Notes: generated by a model from the letters alone, not told the origin. Numbered from the stretch's first letter, positions 8,153 through 17,823 are shown. The stretch is DNA of 64,000 nucleotides from CBDCUC01 sp965222485 (GCA_965222485.1 CBDCUC010000040.1:558001-622000); one strand, 5' to 3'. Made by a program: numbers and translations.

Positions 8153-8794
8153 TCAGTTTAATACCGCTTCGATAAGCTTTTTGGCATCTGCGCTGTCCCA
8201 CTCCGCCGGTCCGACCAAGCGCCCCACTTCGCGCCCGCTGTCGTCGATGAGCAATGTTGTCGGCATGCCAATCACGCTCAAGGCGTCCTTGGACTTCATT
8301 TTTGGATCCATGTACAACTTGAGATTGCCGATCTTGTGCTTGGCCAAGAATTCCTTAGACGCCTTGGCGCCGCCGCGATCGAGGCTCAGGGCCACCACCT
8401 GGAACTTGTCACCACCCAGATCGCGTTGTAGCCGGTCGAGTGCGGGTAGCTCCCGGACGCAGGGTGCGCACCACGTTGCCCAAAGATTAAGGAGGACGAC
8501 CCGCCCCTTGAAGTCGGCAAGCTTAACCGGCTGTTCATCAGCATCGTTGAACGATAATTCTTTCAAGTCAGCTGGCGGGTTCTTATAGACAAATGCAGCC
8601 ATTTCGCCGTGCGCCCTGGATTGCTTACCATCAGGGCTGGCGGCCGTCGTCGGCGCCTTAGGGGTTGCGGTCTCCTCGCGCGGCCCAAGCGTGAGGTAAG
8701 TGGCCAGAAAACCTGCAATTGACGCGAGCGCCGCGGCCCACAGGCAAGTGGCGATCGATGGACGTTTGGTGGTCGAAGGTGCGGTCTCAGTCAT
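8153..8794 (-). CDS. tlpA: TlpA-family membrane-anchored thiol:disulfide oxidoreductase
   Basis: The protein (213 residues) has a short cytoplasmic N-terminus, one membrane anchor (about residues 16-36), a Pro/Thr/Ala-rich linker and a periplasmic thioredoxin fold. The active site is WATWCAPC with C109 and C112; the cis-Pro loop is GMPTTLLID with P178. TlpA-type proteins reduce disulfides in the periplasm, for example during copper delivery to cytochrome oxidase or cytochrome c maturation. Which substrate applies here is unknown because no cytochrome gene is nearby. GGAAGA precedes the ATG at 8792-8794. The gene is divergent from argH, only about 60 bases away, so the two share a promoter region. 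Confidence 0.88.
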   Translation of the reverse strand: MTETAPSTTKRPSIATCLWAAALASIAGFLATYLTLGPREETATPKAPTTAASPDGKQSRAHGEMAAFVYKNPPADLKELSFNDADEQPVKLADFKGRVVLLNLWATWCAPCVRELPALDRLQRDLGGDKFQVVALSLDRGGAKASKEFLAKHKIGNLKLYMDPKMKSKDALSVIGMPTTLLIDDSGREVGRLVGPAEWDSADAKKLIEAVLN

Positions 8795-8855
8795 CTCAGT
8801 CTTCCACTTAGCATAAGGAGTGCCTCCTCAAGGGAGCACGTCGGAGCACAATATA

Positions 8856-10265
8856 GTGACCAAGAAACCAGCCAACCAGATGTGGGGCGGCCGCTTCAGG
8901 ACATCACCTGCGCGCATCATGCAAGAGATCAACGCATCGATAGACTTCGACAAGCGCTTGGCGCCACAGGATATCCGTGGGTCCAAGGCGCATGCCGCAA
9001 TGTTGGCTGACGTTGGGATCATCACCAGGGCGGATGCGCGCGATATCGCGCGGGGACTGGACCGCATTCTCGCTGAAATCGAAGATGGCGACTTCGAATT
9101 CTGCAGCGCGCTGGAAGACGTCCATATGAATGTCGAACAGCGCCTGAAAGAGATCGTCGGATTGGCTGCCGGCCGGCTGCACACGGCCCGATCGCGCAAT
9201 GACCAGGTTGCAACCGATTTCAGGCTATACGTACGCGATTGCATCGACGCAATAGACGCCGCGTTGGCGGGGCTGCAGTTGACCCTTGCCGAAAAAGCCG
9301 CCCAGCATGCCGCGCTCGCCATGCCCGGCTTCACACACCTCCAGTCGGCCCAGCCGGTGACGTTCGGTCATCATCTCCTCGCCTACGTGGAGATGCTGGC
9401 GCGCGATCGCGGTCGCTTTGCCGACGCGCGCAAACGGCTGAACGAATGCCCGCTTGGTGCAGCTGCGCTTGCCGGGACGTCGTTCCCAATTGACCGGAAG
9501 GCTACGTCTGCGGCTTTGGAATTCGACCGTCCGACGGCCAATTCGCTTGATAGCGTGTCGGACCGCGACTTCGTTCTGGAGACGCTGGCCGCAGCAACGC
9601 TGTGCGCAATGCACTTGTCGCGTTTTGCCGAAGAAATCGTGCTGTGGACGACGTCGCAGTTCGGCTTCATTAAGCTATCGGACGCCTTCACGACGGGCTC
9701 GTCCATCATGCCGCAAAAACGCAACCCGGATGCCGCCGAGCTGATCCGCGCCAAGGTGGGCAGGATCGCCGCTGCCTTCCAGGGTCTCACAATGGTCATG
9801 AAGGGGCTTCCGCTTGCCTACTCCAAGGACATGCAGGAGGACAAGGAACAGGCGTTTGACGCCATCGACAACCTGGTTTTGGCGATCACCGCGATGGCCG
9901 GCATGGCGGCTGATTTAGAGCCCTGCCCCGAAGCAATGCAGGGCGCGGCGGGCCAGGGCTATGCCACCGCAACCGACTTGGCCGACTGGCTGGTGCGCGA
10001 ACTCAAGCTACCGTTCCGCGACGCCCACCACGTCACCGGCCGAATTGTGGCACTCGCGGAGGCTCAAGGCGTGCAGCTGGCGGATCTGCCCTTAAAGACC
10101 ATGCAATCGGTCGAAAACGGCATAACTGCTGACGTTTACACAGTGCTCAGTGTGAATAATTCGGTCAAAAGCCGCACCAGTTATGGGGGAACCGCGCCAC
10201 AGAACGTCGCTAAAATGGCCCGCCGGTGGATCAGGCGGTTGGAAAAAGGAGCCCATCCGCGCTAG
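8856..10265 (+). CDS. argH: Argininosuccinate lyase ArgH
   Basis: ArgH cleaves argininosuccinate to arginine and fumarate, the last step of arginine synthesis. The family signature GSSIMPQKRNPD is present near residue 281, along with TARSRNDQVATDFRLY, PGFTHLQSAQPVTFGHH and YSKDMQEDKEQAFDA. Two GTG starts are possible. The one at 8820 has AAGGAG abutting it with no spacing. The one at 8856 has GGAG nine bases upstream and gives a 469-residue protein, which fits the family, so it is chosen. The downstream gene order lptM, then lysA, is the usual one in Hyphomicrobiales. Confidence 0.95.
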   Translation: MTKKPANQMWGGRFRTSPARIMQEINASIDFDKRLAPQDIRGSKAHAAMLADVGIITRADARDIARGLDRILAEIEDGDFEFCSALEDVHMNVEQRLKEIVGLAAGRLHTARSRNDQVATDFRLYVRDCIDAIDAALAGLQLTLAEKAAQHAALAMPGFTHLQSAQPVTFGHHLLAYVEMLARDRGRFADARKRLNECPLGAAALAGTSFPIDRKATSAALEFDRPTANSLDSVSDRDFVLETLAAATLCAMHLSRFAEEIVLWTTSQFGFIKLSDAFTTGSSIMPQKRNPDAAELIRAKVGRIAAAFQGLTMVMKGLPLAYSKDMQEDKEQAFDAIDNLVLAITAMAGMAADLEPCPEAMQGAAGQGYATATDLADWLVRELKLPFRDAHHVTGRIVALAEAQGVQLADLPLKTMQSVENGITADVYTVLSVNNSVKSRTSYGGTAPQNVAKMARRWIRRLEKGAHPR

Positions 10266-10442
10266 AACCTTGGGATCAAACAAGAACGGTCCCGTCCGGA
10301 GCTTAGGTTCGGGGCCGCTTGTGGCTGTTCTGAACCGGCCCTACCCTCGCAACATTTGTGAAGCGTGGAAGGGTCGTGGGATTTGATGCGGCGTTGTTTG
10401 CTCGCGGCCAGAGGCCAGGGCAAACTTGTTCGTTTATTTGTG

Positions 10443-10658
10443 ATGGGCACACCGATGGGTAACGCAGTCCGGGTCTTGATTATGGCGGTTGCCGCAGCAG
10501 CGCTGCTATCCGGTTGCGGCGTGCGTGGCTCGCTTGAGGCGCCGCCCGAGGCCCGCGCAGCCGGAACGAACACGTCCGGTGAGCCGGAAGACCCCGGCAA
10601 AGATTCTGCTGCCACACCCAAACCCCATCGTGGCTTCATCCTTGATGGCTTACTATAA
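10443..10658 (+). CDS. lptM: Small LptM (YifL)-type lipoprotein between argH and lysA
   Basis: The product has a short lipoprotein signal with the lipobox LLSG-C (Cys about residue 25 from this start), directly followed by GVRGSLEAPPEA, which corresponds to the conserved GxxGxLxxPP motif after the Cys in LptM/YifL lipoproteins. It ends HRGFILDGLL, the usual C-terminus of the rhizobial form. LptM in E. coli helps maturation of the LPS translocon LptD. The start is uncertain: ATGs at 10386, 10443 and 10455 are in frame and none has a strong ribosome binding site. The position between argH and lysA matches the conserved neighbourhood. Confidence 0.75.
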   Translation: MGTPMGNAVRVLIMAVAAAALLSGCGVRGSLEAPPEARAAGTNTSGEPEDPGKDSAATPKPHRGFILDGLL

Positions 10659-10774
10659 CACTCCGCCGCAGCGCGATCAGTCCCGCCTTTATTTCGCGTT
10701 TTTCACCGATACGGCAGAGTATTCGGCGCAGTTGCTCGTGGTGGCCAGCACGGCATGATTTACACCCGTGCGCG

Positions 10775-11051
10775 ATTTAGCCCGATCTATTCACCAGCCC
10801 ATGAACCGTGATCGCCCAGGGCGGAGCGTGGCCGCAAGGAGAACGTCGAAAAGCGTATAGGGTCATACGGTTGAGACGTTCGACACAGCGGCTGGCCCGC
10901 CCAGGGCGACCTTGTGCGGTGGGGTCAAATGTGTGAAATGCGTCGTCGAACCACTTGCCCGATGCACCACATCGGCCTACGTGCTTCTCCTAGCCCTTCG
11001 CACATTTGACCTCCATCACGGCCGTGTGATGGTGAATAGATCGGGCTGAAT
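10775..11051. repeat. 277-bp nested palindrome (candidate structured RNA or miniature inverted-repeat element)
   Basis: The ends form a 21-bp inverted repeat (10775-10795 with 11031-11051; core AGCCCGATCTATTCACC) with one G-U-type mismatch. Inside, CCGTGAT pairs with ATCACGG. Next comes a long irregular hairpin with CGCCCAGGGCGG against CCGCCCAGGGCG, GAACGTC against GACGTTC and CGTAT against ATACG at the tip (about 10811-10909). A second hairpin has GGTCAAATGTG against CACATTTGACC (about 10923-11012), with CCGATG/CATCGG within it. The arms can thus fold into a branched RNA. No protein frame is supported. It fills most of the gap between lptM and lysA and differs in sequence from the mosaic repeats elsewhere. 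Confidence 0.7.
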
Positions 11052-11073
11052 TGTCCTGCTAAAAGCTTCCGCC

Positions 11074-12348
11074 ATGCATCACTTTCAATACGTCAATGGA
11101 GTGCTCTACGCCGAGTACGTCAGCATCGAGTACTTGGCGGACCAAGTCGGCACCCCTTTCTACTGCTACTCCACCGCAACGCTAACGCGCCATTACGAAG
11201 TCCTGGCCAAGGCATTTGCCGGCCAGGAGGCGCTTATCTGTTTTGCCGTTAAGGCCAATTCCAACCAGGCTGTTCTTGCCACGCTGGCGAAGGCAGGTGC
11301 TGGCATGGATGTCGTCTCGGAAGGCGAATTGCGCCGCGCCCGAGCCGCCGGCGTTCCTGCTGACAAAATTATCTTCGCAGGCGTCGGCAAAACGCGGGAT
11401 GAGATGGCCTATGCGCTTCATGAGGGCATCCTTGGTTTCAACGTCGAAAGCGAACCCGAACTTCACGCCTTGTCGGCCGTCGCAGCCGAAATGGATCGAA
11501 CCGCCTCCATCGCCATTCGCGTCAACCCTGACGTCGATGCCAAGACACATGCAAAGATCTCGACCGGAAAGTCAGAGAACAAGTTCGGTATTCCCTTTGC
11601 CGATGCGCCGCAACTCTTTGCCGCCGCTGCGGCATTACCGGGTTTGAAAGTTTCCGGCATTCACATGCACATCGGTTCCCAGATCACCGACTTGCAACCC
11701 TTCCGCGACGCCTTTGTATTGATGCGCGAGTTGGCCGTCGATTTGCGCGCTGATGGCATTTCGTTGTCGCATCTCGACATTGGCGGTGGCCTCGGCGTGC
11801 CATATCGTGCAGACGATGAAGCTCCGCCACACCCGGATGTCTACGCCGCATTGGTCGATGAGATTTTAGGAGATTTGGGCCTGCGAATTGTCCTCGAACC
11901 GGGACGCATGATCGCGGCCAACGCTGGGGTTCTTGTGACCCGCGTCGTGTTCGTCAAAGAGGGGCACGACAAGACGTTTACAATTGTCGACGCGGCGATG
12001 AATGATCTTGTACGTCCCACACTTTATGACGCCCACCACGACATCGCCCCCGTGCGCGAGGAGCTGGACTCCATGCCACCAGTCGTTCAGGACATTGTCG
12101 GGCCTGTGTGCGAAACAGGTGATTATCTGGCGGAAGACCGCCGGTTGCCCCCATTTAAGCCCGGCGCGCTACTCGCCGTGATGGGGGCTGGCGCCTACGG
12201 AGCGGTGATGTCCTCGACCTACAACAGTCGCCGGCTGATACCGGAGGTGCTCGTCAACGGTGAAGAGTATGCGCTCGTGCGACCCCGCCAGTCTTACGAA
12301 AATTTGATCGGTCTGGACATCATCCCGCCGTGGCTGAGCGATGCCTGA
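11074..12348 (+). CDS. lysA: Diaminopimelate decarboxylase LysA
   Basis: LysA decarboxylates meso-diaminopimelate to L-lysine with PLP. The PLP lysine is K60 in ICFAVKANSNQ. Further family motifs are VVSEGELRRA, RVNPDVDAKTHAKISTG, KFGIPF, GIHMHIGSQI, HLDIGGGLGVPY, EPGRMIAANAG and GPVCETGDYLAEDR, where the Cys-Glu pair contributes to the substrate site across the dimer. The 424-residue length is typical. It completes the lysine genes of this window with dapE and dapD. The 277-bp palindrome ends 22 bases before the start codon, so it must be part of, or very near, the lysA promoter or leader. Confidence 0.96.
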   Translation: MHHFQYVNGVLYAEYVSIEYLADQVGTPFYCYSTATLTRHYEVLAKAFAGQEALICFAVKANSNQAVLATLAKAGAGMDVVSEGELRRARAAGVPADKIIFAGVGKTRDEMAYALHEGILGFNVESEPELHALSAVAAEMDRTASIAIRVNPDVDAKTHAKISTGKSENKFGIPFADAPQLFAAAAALPGLKVSGIHMHIGSQITDLQPFRDAFVLMRELAVDLRADGISLSHLDIGGGLGVPYRADDEAPPHPDVYAALVDEILGDLGLRIVLEPGRMIAANAGVLVTRVVFVKEGHDKTFTIVDAAMNDLVRPTLYDAHHDIAPVREELDSMPPVVQDIVGPVCETGDYLAEDRRLPPFKPGALLAVMGAGAYGAVMSSTYNSRRLIPEVLVNGEEYALVRPRQSYENLIGLDIIPPWLSDA

Positions 12349-12480
12349 ATTTGCCGAATTTCTGGGGCTTTGAGGCAGCACTGTCCCGCTGGCGGGCAAC
12401 CCTTTTCGATTAACAAAACTTAAGGTCCGAAACTGCCTTTGCAGTGCATTTTTTCTCCGCATCCATGCTAGGCTGCCGCC

Positions 12481-15156
12481 ATGACAAAAAGCTCAAGTCT
12501 GTCCCAAATGATTAACCTGTCGTTTGAGAACAAGGTGCGTGCCAGCCTGTGGGCGCTGTTCTTTGAGCGTCTTTGGCCACGTCTTTGGCTGATCATTGGC
12601 ATCGCTTTGGTCTTCGTGCTGGTCTCGTTGGCTGGGCTTTGGACGTCGGTACCGCTGTGGGCACACAAGGTTGCGCTGGGCTTGTTTGGCTTGAGTTTGT
12701 TTGCAGCGATCATCGTTGCAATCCGCGTCCGCTGGCCGACACGCGATGAAGCGGTCCGCCGCCTCGAACGCGTTTCCGAAATTCCGCACCGGCCGGCATC
12801 ATCTTACGAAGACACCCTGTCGTCGACATCCACAGATTCCGCCAGCAGTGCATTGTGGCAGGCGCACCGTGAACGGCTTGCAGCGGCGTTGAAGAAGTTG
12901 CGTATTGGTCGGCCGCACCCGCGCACTGATCGCACAGACCCGTTTGCACTGCGCATGTTGTTAACTCTTGGTGCTGTTCTGCTTGTGGCACTCGCAGGCA
13001 GAAGCGCTCCGGAACGGTTGGCCGCCGCATTCACGTTCGACGCCACATCTGTTCTGAGTTCCATTCGACTTGACGCATGGGTCGCGCCACCCGCCTATAC
13101 CGGCAAGCCGCCTGTGATGCTTGCAGATGGTGGCCGGTCCGCGGCGGCAAAAAACAAGACAGACAAGAAAGGCGCGGCCGCTGATACACCTAGTTTTCTT
13201 GAGGTGCCGGTCCGCAGCAATTTGGTTGTGCGCCTGACCGGGCTCGACGTTCCACCCGGCGTAACACTTGAGATCAAGTCGGACAACAAGCCAGCCCAGA
13301 TCATCAAGGCCAAGACACCCAATACTCCCGCAGCGCGTGCGGCAACGACGCGGCTTGTCGAACTGCGCCATTTGATCGAAGAACCGAGCACGGTACGACT
13401 GATGGCGGCTGACCGGGAAATGACGTCTTGGAGTTTTGCCGTTATCCCTGACGAGCTGCCGCATATCTCACCGACGAGAAAGCCACAGTACAGCCGTCGT
13501 GGATCCATGAAGCTCACCTACGACGTGAAAGACGACTACGGGGTGGCTTCAGCTCTGGTAAAAATGAAGCGCTCACCCTGGGAAGGTGAAAGCGCGGACG
13601 ATACGCTTGCTTGGGCACGGCCCCAGCCGTTGACAGGACCGCGCCCGCCGCACGAACGCCCACCCCAATTGACGTTGCGTCTGCCCAAGCCAAATGCACA
13701 GTCGCCGGAAGCATCCACGACGCTAGAACTCGGTCAGCATCCCTGGGCGGGACTTCGCGTGACGATGCAGTTGGAAGCAGTCGATGTGGCCGGTCAGGTT
13801 GGCCGCTCGCAGTCATTTGAGGTTGTGCTTCCGCAGCGGGAATTTGAAAACCCGCTTGCACGTGCCGTAATCGAGCAACGGCGCAAACTCGTGGAGGACC
13901 CGCGCAATCGCGATCGCGTCATGCGTGCGCTCGACGCGTTGACGTTGGAGCCCAAAGGCTTCATCGACGATATCCAGGTCTATCTTGGCTTGCGTACCGC
14001 ATACTATCGCATCAAGCGCGACCGCGATCGCACCAGCCGCAATAGCGTCATCGAACAGCTCTGGCACGTTGCGGTGCGCATTGAGGATGGCGACTTGTCG
14101 GACGCCGCTCGGCGTCTGCGTGAGGCGCAGGAAAAGCTCGCCAACGCCCTGCGTGATGGGGCGTCCGATAAAGCGCTTGAAGAGGCGATGCGCGAATTGC
14201 GTGAGGCCTTGAACGAGTATGCCAAGCAGATGGAGAAGCAGGCGCAAGACAATCCCATGTCTCCGGGAGACAATGAGCGCCAGCAAATGCTTTCCATGCA
14301 GGACCTCGACAAGATGATGCGCGACATCGAGGACATGGCCAAATCAGGCGCTCGCGAGCAGGCCGAACAGATGTTGAGCGACATGCGCGATCTACTCGAC
14401 CGTCTGCAGTCAGGCAAGATGCAGCAGGAGCAGGCAGAACGCGAACGCCAGCTAAACGAGCAGTTCAATAAGCTCGGCGACATGGTCGGCGACCAGCAGA
14501 AATTGATGGATGACACAGCTGGCAAACAGCGTAGTCAGCGCGGCGGCAAGCAGCAGGGCCGCATGCCCGGCGGAAAGGGCAAGCAGCAGCAAGGCCAGCA
14601 GGCAGGTCGCGGCGGCCGGCAGCAGGGCCAGCCCGGGCAAAGCGGCGCCAGGAGCCGGCAGCAAGGCGGGATGCCGACACCCGGGCAGATGGGAACTGGA
14701 GAGCTCGGTCGCCGGCAACGCGAAATTCACGATCGTTTGGCGGCGCTTCAGCAGCGAATGGCCGAACTGGGCATGGGTTCGCCACAACAGCTCGATGGTG
14801 CTCGAGACGCCATGCGCGCGGCAGAGGATGCATTGCGTGAGGGCGATATGGGCAACGCCATGAGCGAACAATCGCGCGCCCTCGAGCAGATGCGCCAGAG
14901 TGCGCAATCTTTGGCCAATCAGATGAAGGCGGAGCGGCCTCAACGCTACGGCGAAAATGGCGAACAACCGCGCGATCCGCTCGGAAGGCCGCAACGCACG
15001 CGCGGACCGCAAACCGGTGACTCGGTCAAAGTGCCTGATAAGATTGACATGCAGCAAGCACGTGAAATCTTGGAAGAGCTGCGCCGTAGGCTCGGTCAGG
15101 CAACTAGGGCTCAGGAAGAGCTGGACTATATTGAACGTCTGCTGGAACGTTTTTGA
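12481..15156 (+). CDS. TIGR02302/DUF4175 large membrane protein with Gln/Gly/Met-rich region
   Basis: This 891-residue protein is the TIGR02302 (DUF4175) type that follows lysA in many Hyphomicrobiales. There are membrane segments at about residues 32-53, 60-80 and 157-173. A large region with beta-rich segments (DAWVAPPAYTGKPP; RRGSMKLTYDVKDDYGVASA) follows and is probably periplasmic. Next is a long helical part rich in charged residues (about 480-700). A low-complexity Gln/Gly/Arg/Met stretch lies at about 680-750, and a helical end follows. The function is unknown; the architecture suggests an envelope scaffold. The ATG is preceded only by a weak AGG. The repeat-rich stretch explains the many open frames on the opposite strand. 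Confidence 0.85.
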   Translation: MTKSSSLSQMINLSFENKVRASLWALFFERLWPRLWLIIGIALVFVLVSLAGLWTSVPLWAHKVALGLFGLSLFAAIIVAIRVRWPTRDEAVRRLERVSEIPHRPASSYEDTLSSTSTDSASSALWQAHRERLAAALKKLRIGRPHPRTDRTDPFALRMLLTLGAVLLVALAGRSAPERLAAAFTFDATSVLSSIRLDAWVAPPAYTGKPPVMLADGGRSAAAKNKTDKKGAAADTPSFLEVPVRSNLVVRLTGLDVPPGVTLEIKSDNKPAQIIKAKTPNTPAARAATTRLVELRHLIEEPSTVRLMAADREMTSWSFAVIPDELPHISPTRKPQYSRRGSMKLTYDVKDDYGVASALVKMKRSPWEGESADDTLAWARPQPLTGPRPPHERPPQLTLRLPKPNAQSPEASTTLELGQHPWAGLRVTMQLEAVDVAGQVGRSQSFEVVLPQREFENPLARAVIEQRRKLVEDPRNRDRVMRALDALTLEPKGFIDDIQVYLGLRTAYYRIKRDRDRTSRNSVIEQLWHVAVRIEDGDLSDAARRLREAQEKLANALRDGASDKALEEAMRELREALNEYAKQMEKQAQDNPMSPGDNERQQMLSMQDLDKMMRDIEDMAKSGAREQAEQMLSDMRDLLDRLQSGKMQQEQAERERQLNEQFNKLGDMVGDQQKLMDDTAGKQRSQRGGKQQGRMPGGKGKQQQGQQAGRGGRQQGQPGQSGARSRQQGGMPTPGQMGTGELGRRQREIHDRLAALQQRMAELGMGSPQQLDGARDAMRAAEDALREGDMGNAMSEQSRALEQMRQSAQSLANQMKAERPQRYGENGEQPRDPLGRPQRTRGPQTGDSVKVPDKIDMQQAREILEELRRRLGQATRAQEELDYIERLLERF

Positions 15157-15546
15157 CGTGCGTGGATGGTTAGGTCGGCCGAAATTTGTTCGGCCCTTTG
15201 GTCCTTGTATACCATAGTCCGCGCATAACGGCCGACAACGAAACTCCTCTTGTATCGCTTGGTAAGCGCGTGGAAGTACGCTTATGCGAGCAATCACAAC
15301 AACCCCCGGTATAAGTCACAAAGTGCGTCACAATCCTCGGCGGTTTCTGTGTCGTTCGAGCCAGCGCGTGCAAATCACGTTGTGTAGATCTTTCTTGCAT
15401 CATTGAATGCATCGTGCGCGCACTCTAAGATCACCTTCAAGAGACACGTTCTTAGCGTTAGGGAGCGCGCAAGCAGGCATTGAGATCGCTGCCGCGGCAA
15501 AAAAAGCCGCGATTGATACAGTGTCGGCGCGTTTGCATAAATTAGT
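15157..15546. other. Intergenic stretch upstream of the LysR gene
   Basis: There is no convincing gene in these 390 bases. A small perfect hairpin, CGCGGC/GCCGCG around a run of seven A (about 15492-15510), stands 40 bases before the LysR start codon and might affect its expression. It does not resemble the mosaic repeat modules. Confidence 0.4.
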
Positions 15547-16536
15547 ATGGACATTGACGACCTGCGGATTTTCATTCGCGTGGCAGCGGTTCAGAATCTG
15601 TCAACCGTTGGACAGGAGTTTGGTCTCACAGCCGGAACAATCTCAAAGCGTATTCAGGCGCTCGAGGATAGGTTTGCGCTTCGGCTTTTTGACCGCACGA
15701 CACGATCTGTTCGTATCACGCAGGAGGGGCAATTCTTCCTGAAGCATGCGACCGCCGTTATCGATGAGCTTGGCTGCGTTGAAGCCTTTGCTGCGGAGGC
15801 TGCGCAGACACCTGCCGGACGCATTAAGTTTGCCACGCCGGCAAACGTTGCCGGTCAAGATATGGCTGCCGCAATCTTCGAGTTCATGTCGCGCCATCCG
15901 CGCATTGAAATTCAGGCCGATTATTTCGACCGTGCGGTCAATTTGCACGAAGAGGGCTACGACCTCACCATTCGTTCTGGTGCATTGTCCGATAGTGCGC
16001 TGATTGCCAAACGGCTCAAGCAAGATCGCTACGCGATCGTAGCGGCACCCGGATACCTCGAAGGCAAGAAGAAGCCTCTGGCGCCTCGCGATCTAGCCCG
16101 TCACGAATGCCTCATACTTTCCGACAACCAACAGTGGTCGTTTCGCAAACGCGGGCGCGAGCGTTCTGTCAAAGTGAAGGGCCGGTTTAGGTCAATGAGC
16201 GCCGATTTTATCCATCGGGCCGCGCTTGCTGGAAAGGGAATTGCGCGCTTGCCGCAAAACCGCGTGGCCGCCGATTTAAAGGCCGGTCGCCTGAACGAGG
16301 TTATATCCGATTACGAGCCCGTCGGTGCGGCTGCCGTCTGGCTTGTGCATCCCTCATCGCGCCATGTGCCTTTGCGCGTACGTTGTTTTGTCGACTTCCT
16401 GTCGGACTGGTTTTCCGACCAGCCCAGCGATATCGGCGCGTCGCATGGCTTGTCTGAAGGCTCCGTGCCGCCGCCATTGCAGGATCTCAATCCAACAACG
16501 CAGCCCGGCGATGGCAACCCGCCGCGCCCGGTCTGA
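15547..16536 (+). CDS. LysR-family transcriptional regulator
   Basis: The N-terminal winged helix-turn-helix (about residues 1-60) reads MDIDDLRIFIRVAAVQNLST, GLTAGTISKRIQALED and LFDRTTRSVRITQEG, which is the classic LysR pattern. The effector domain (about 90-295) contains GRIKFATPANV, EEGYDLTIRSG and IVAAPGYL and belongs to the CrgA/DsdC-like side of the family. A Pro/Ser-rich tail of about 30 residues is unusual but harmless. The next gene is on the opposite strand and convergent, so the target is not obvious from neighbours; the regulator may act on itself or on distant genes. Confidence 0.88.
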   Translation: MDIDDLRIFIRVAAVQNLSTVGQEFGLTAGTISKRIQALEDRFALRLFDRTTRSVRITQEGQFFLKHATAVIDELGCVEAFAAEAAQTPAGRIKFATPANVAGQDMAAAIFEFMSRHPRIEIQADYFDRAVNLHEEGYDLTIRSGALSDSALIAKRLKQDRYAIVAAPGYLEGKKKPLAPRDLARHECLILSDNQQWSFRKRGRERSVKVKGRFRSMSADFIHRAALAGKGIARLPQNRVAADLKAGRLNEVISDYEPVGAAAVWLVHPSSRHVPLRVRCFVDFLSDWFSDQPSDIGASHGLSEGSVPPPLQDLNPTTQPGDGNPPRPV

Positions 16537-16648
16537 TCACCGGGTCTTTTATGCGCACGTGGCTTGCAAGGAAAGTCCACGGTTTACGCAAGGGCGCAAA
16601 GCATCGTGGCCGATCGCGGCATGCAACGCCAATGTTTCTCAAATTTTC

Positions 16649-17632
16649 CTAAGGCGCCGCCGGGCGCGTAGAAAATCGGACGCCAAGACCGCCGATTACT
16701 TGATGGCTCGTTAGCCGAGTCTTCAAAGTACCGCCAGGTGGTTCATTGCCGGAGAGCCAAGCACGGAATTGCCGGTATAGATCTGCAAAGAGGCCGATCT
16801 TGGTACCGTCAAGTTCGCTCAAGGGAACGGTGTAGTCGGCGAACGTAAACTTGTATTCTATAAAGTACGACATGCGCGGCACGCGAAACTCAAGCCCGAT
16901 CAGTGCTTGCACGGCAGCCCCTGTGTATTGGTATTCATAGGTCCTGCGCCCACCTTTGCGCAGTTGGATCTCGCTGTGCGGCAAATTAATGCCGCCGCCA
17001 ATCCCGACATACGGCGACAGTCTTGGGTGTAGATCGGCGAGCCGCAGCAGCCCGTTGAGCGTCAGCATGTTGTGACCGTGGCTGAACTCTAGTCGGCGAA
17101 AAACTTTTCCAAGTTCAGCTTCCTGCGGCGCCTTTTCACCGTTGAGGATGCCGCTGAACGCCGCATTGCGATCCAGTATGGCTTTTGTCTTCGAGTGCGT
17201 GAAGTCGAGCATCGCACCAGTGCGGCCTTCACCGAACCAGCGCGCGATGCGCACACCATAGTAGATTGGGTCGATAAACGGCTCGCCCTTCCAGTCCACC
17301 TTGTTGACACTGAAATCGTGCTGTCCTGCCTTCTTGAGGCTGACGGTGCTTGGGTAGGTGTAAGGCGCACCGCCATAACCTGCAACAAGCCACTCCGCTT
17401 CCGGCGGCGTCAGTTGCGTAGCACTATTTTCGTGTTGTTCGGCCCTAGCGCGCTCCGCGCTTTCACTGTCGTTTGCGTCTGTATGCCAAACGGACGCGGT
17501 AAACACCGACAAGGCCGCGATAGCTGCGAGCCTTGAGAAGAGATCAACCCGTTGCCACTGCGCCGATGTTGCCGGCGTCGCCGTTCCATGCGGCAACCTC
17601 GAATACGGTCGCGCAACGCGAGAAAAGAACAT
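16649..17632 (-). CDS. Outer-membrane beta-barrel protein, lipid A oxidase (LpxQ)-like
   Basis: The start is taken as the ATG at 17630-17632 with GGGGGA about 11 bases upstream. An N-terminal export segment (LFSRLAAIAALSVFTASV) precedes a beta-strand-rich region: WLVAGYGGAPYTYPSTVS, PIYYGVRIARWF, AMLDFTHSKTKAIL, FRRLEFSHGHNMLTLNGL and LSPYVGIGGGINLPHSEI. This pattern matches the LpxQ-like barrel proteins of rhizobia. LpxQ oxidises the proximal glucosamine of lipid A to 2-aminogluconate using oxygen. I infer a related role here but cannot exclude a general OmpW-like porin. Its 3' end converges on the LysR gene. Confidence 0.55.
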   Translation of the reverse strand: MFFSRVARPYSRLPHGTATPATSAQWQRVDLFSRLAAIAALSVFTASVWHTDANDSESAERARAEQHENSATQLTPPEAEWLVAGYGGAPYTYPSTVSLKKAGQHDFSVNKVDWKGEPFIDPIYYGVRIARWFGEGRTGAMLDFTHSKTKAILDRNAAFSGILNGEKAPQEAELGKVFRRLEFSHGHNMLTLNGLLRLADLHPRLSPYVGIGGGINLPHSEIQLRKGGRRTYEYQYTGAAVQALIGLEFRVPRMSYFIEYKFTFADYTVPLSELDGTKIGLFADLYRQFRAWLSGNEPPGGTLKTRLTSHQVIGGLGVRFSTRPAAP

Positions 17633-17823
17633 TGGCAATTAAGTCCCCCAACCTGTCAGGCAAGTTCGAACATTGAAGCGGCTACCTGCCATCCTTCACG
17701 TTCGGCTCCCCGCATCCGTCTTATCAAGACGCTGCGCTTTTACGATCTTGGATGGCGAACACTTAGCAGACTGTGCGTTTGAGAAAAAGCATTGGCTGCA
17801 GGGTCGGCGAAATCTGAGGTCGG

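Noticed and set aside
10775..11051. The palindrome as a two-piece tmRNA, RNase P RNA or 6S RNA gene.
   Set aside because: I could not find the tag-coding segment, the RNase P core sequences or a typical 6S bubble; the element is kept as an unassigned structured repeat.
14500..14900. The Gln/Gly-rich part of the TIGR02302 protein as a prion-like or repeat element.
   Set aside because: Such low complexity is common in this protein family and the DNA shows no exact tandem repeat.
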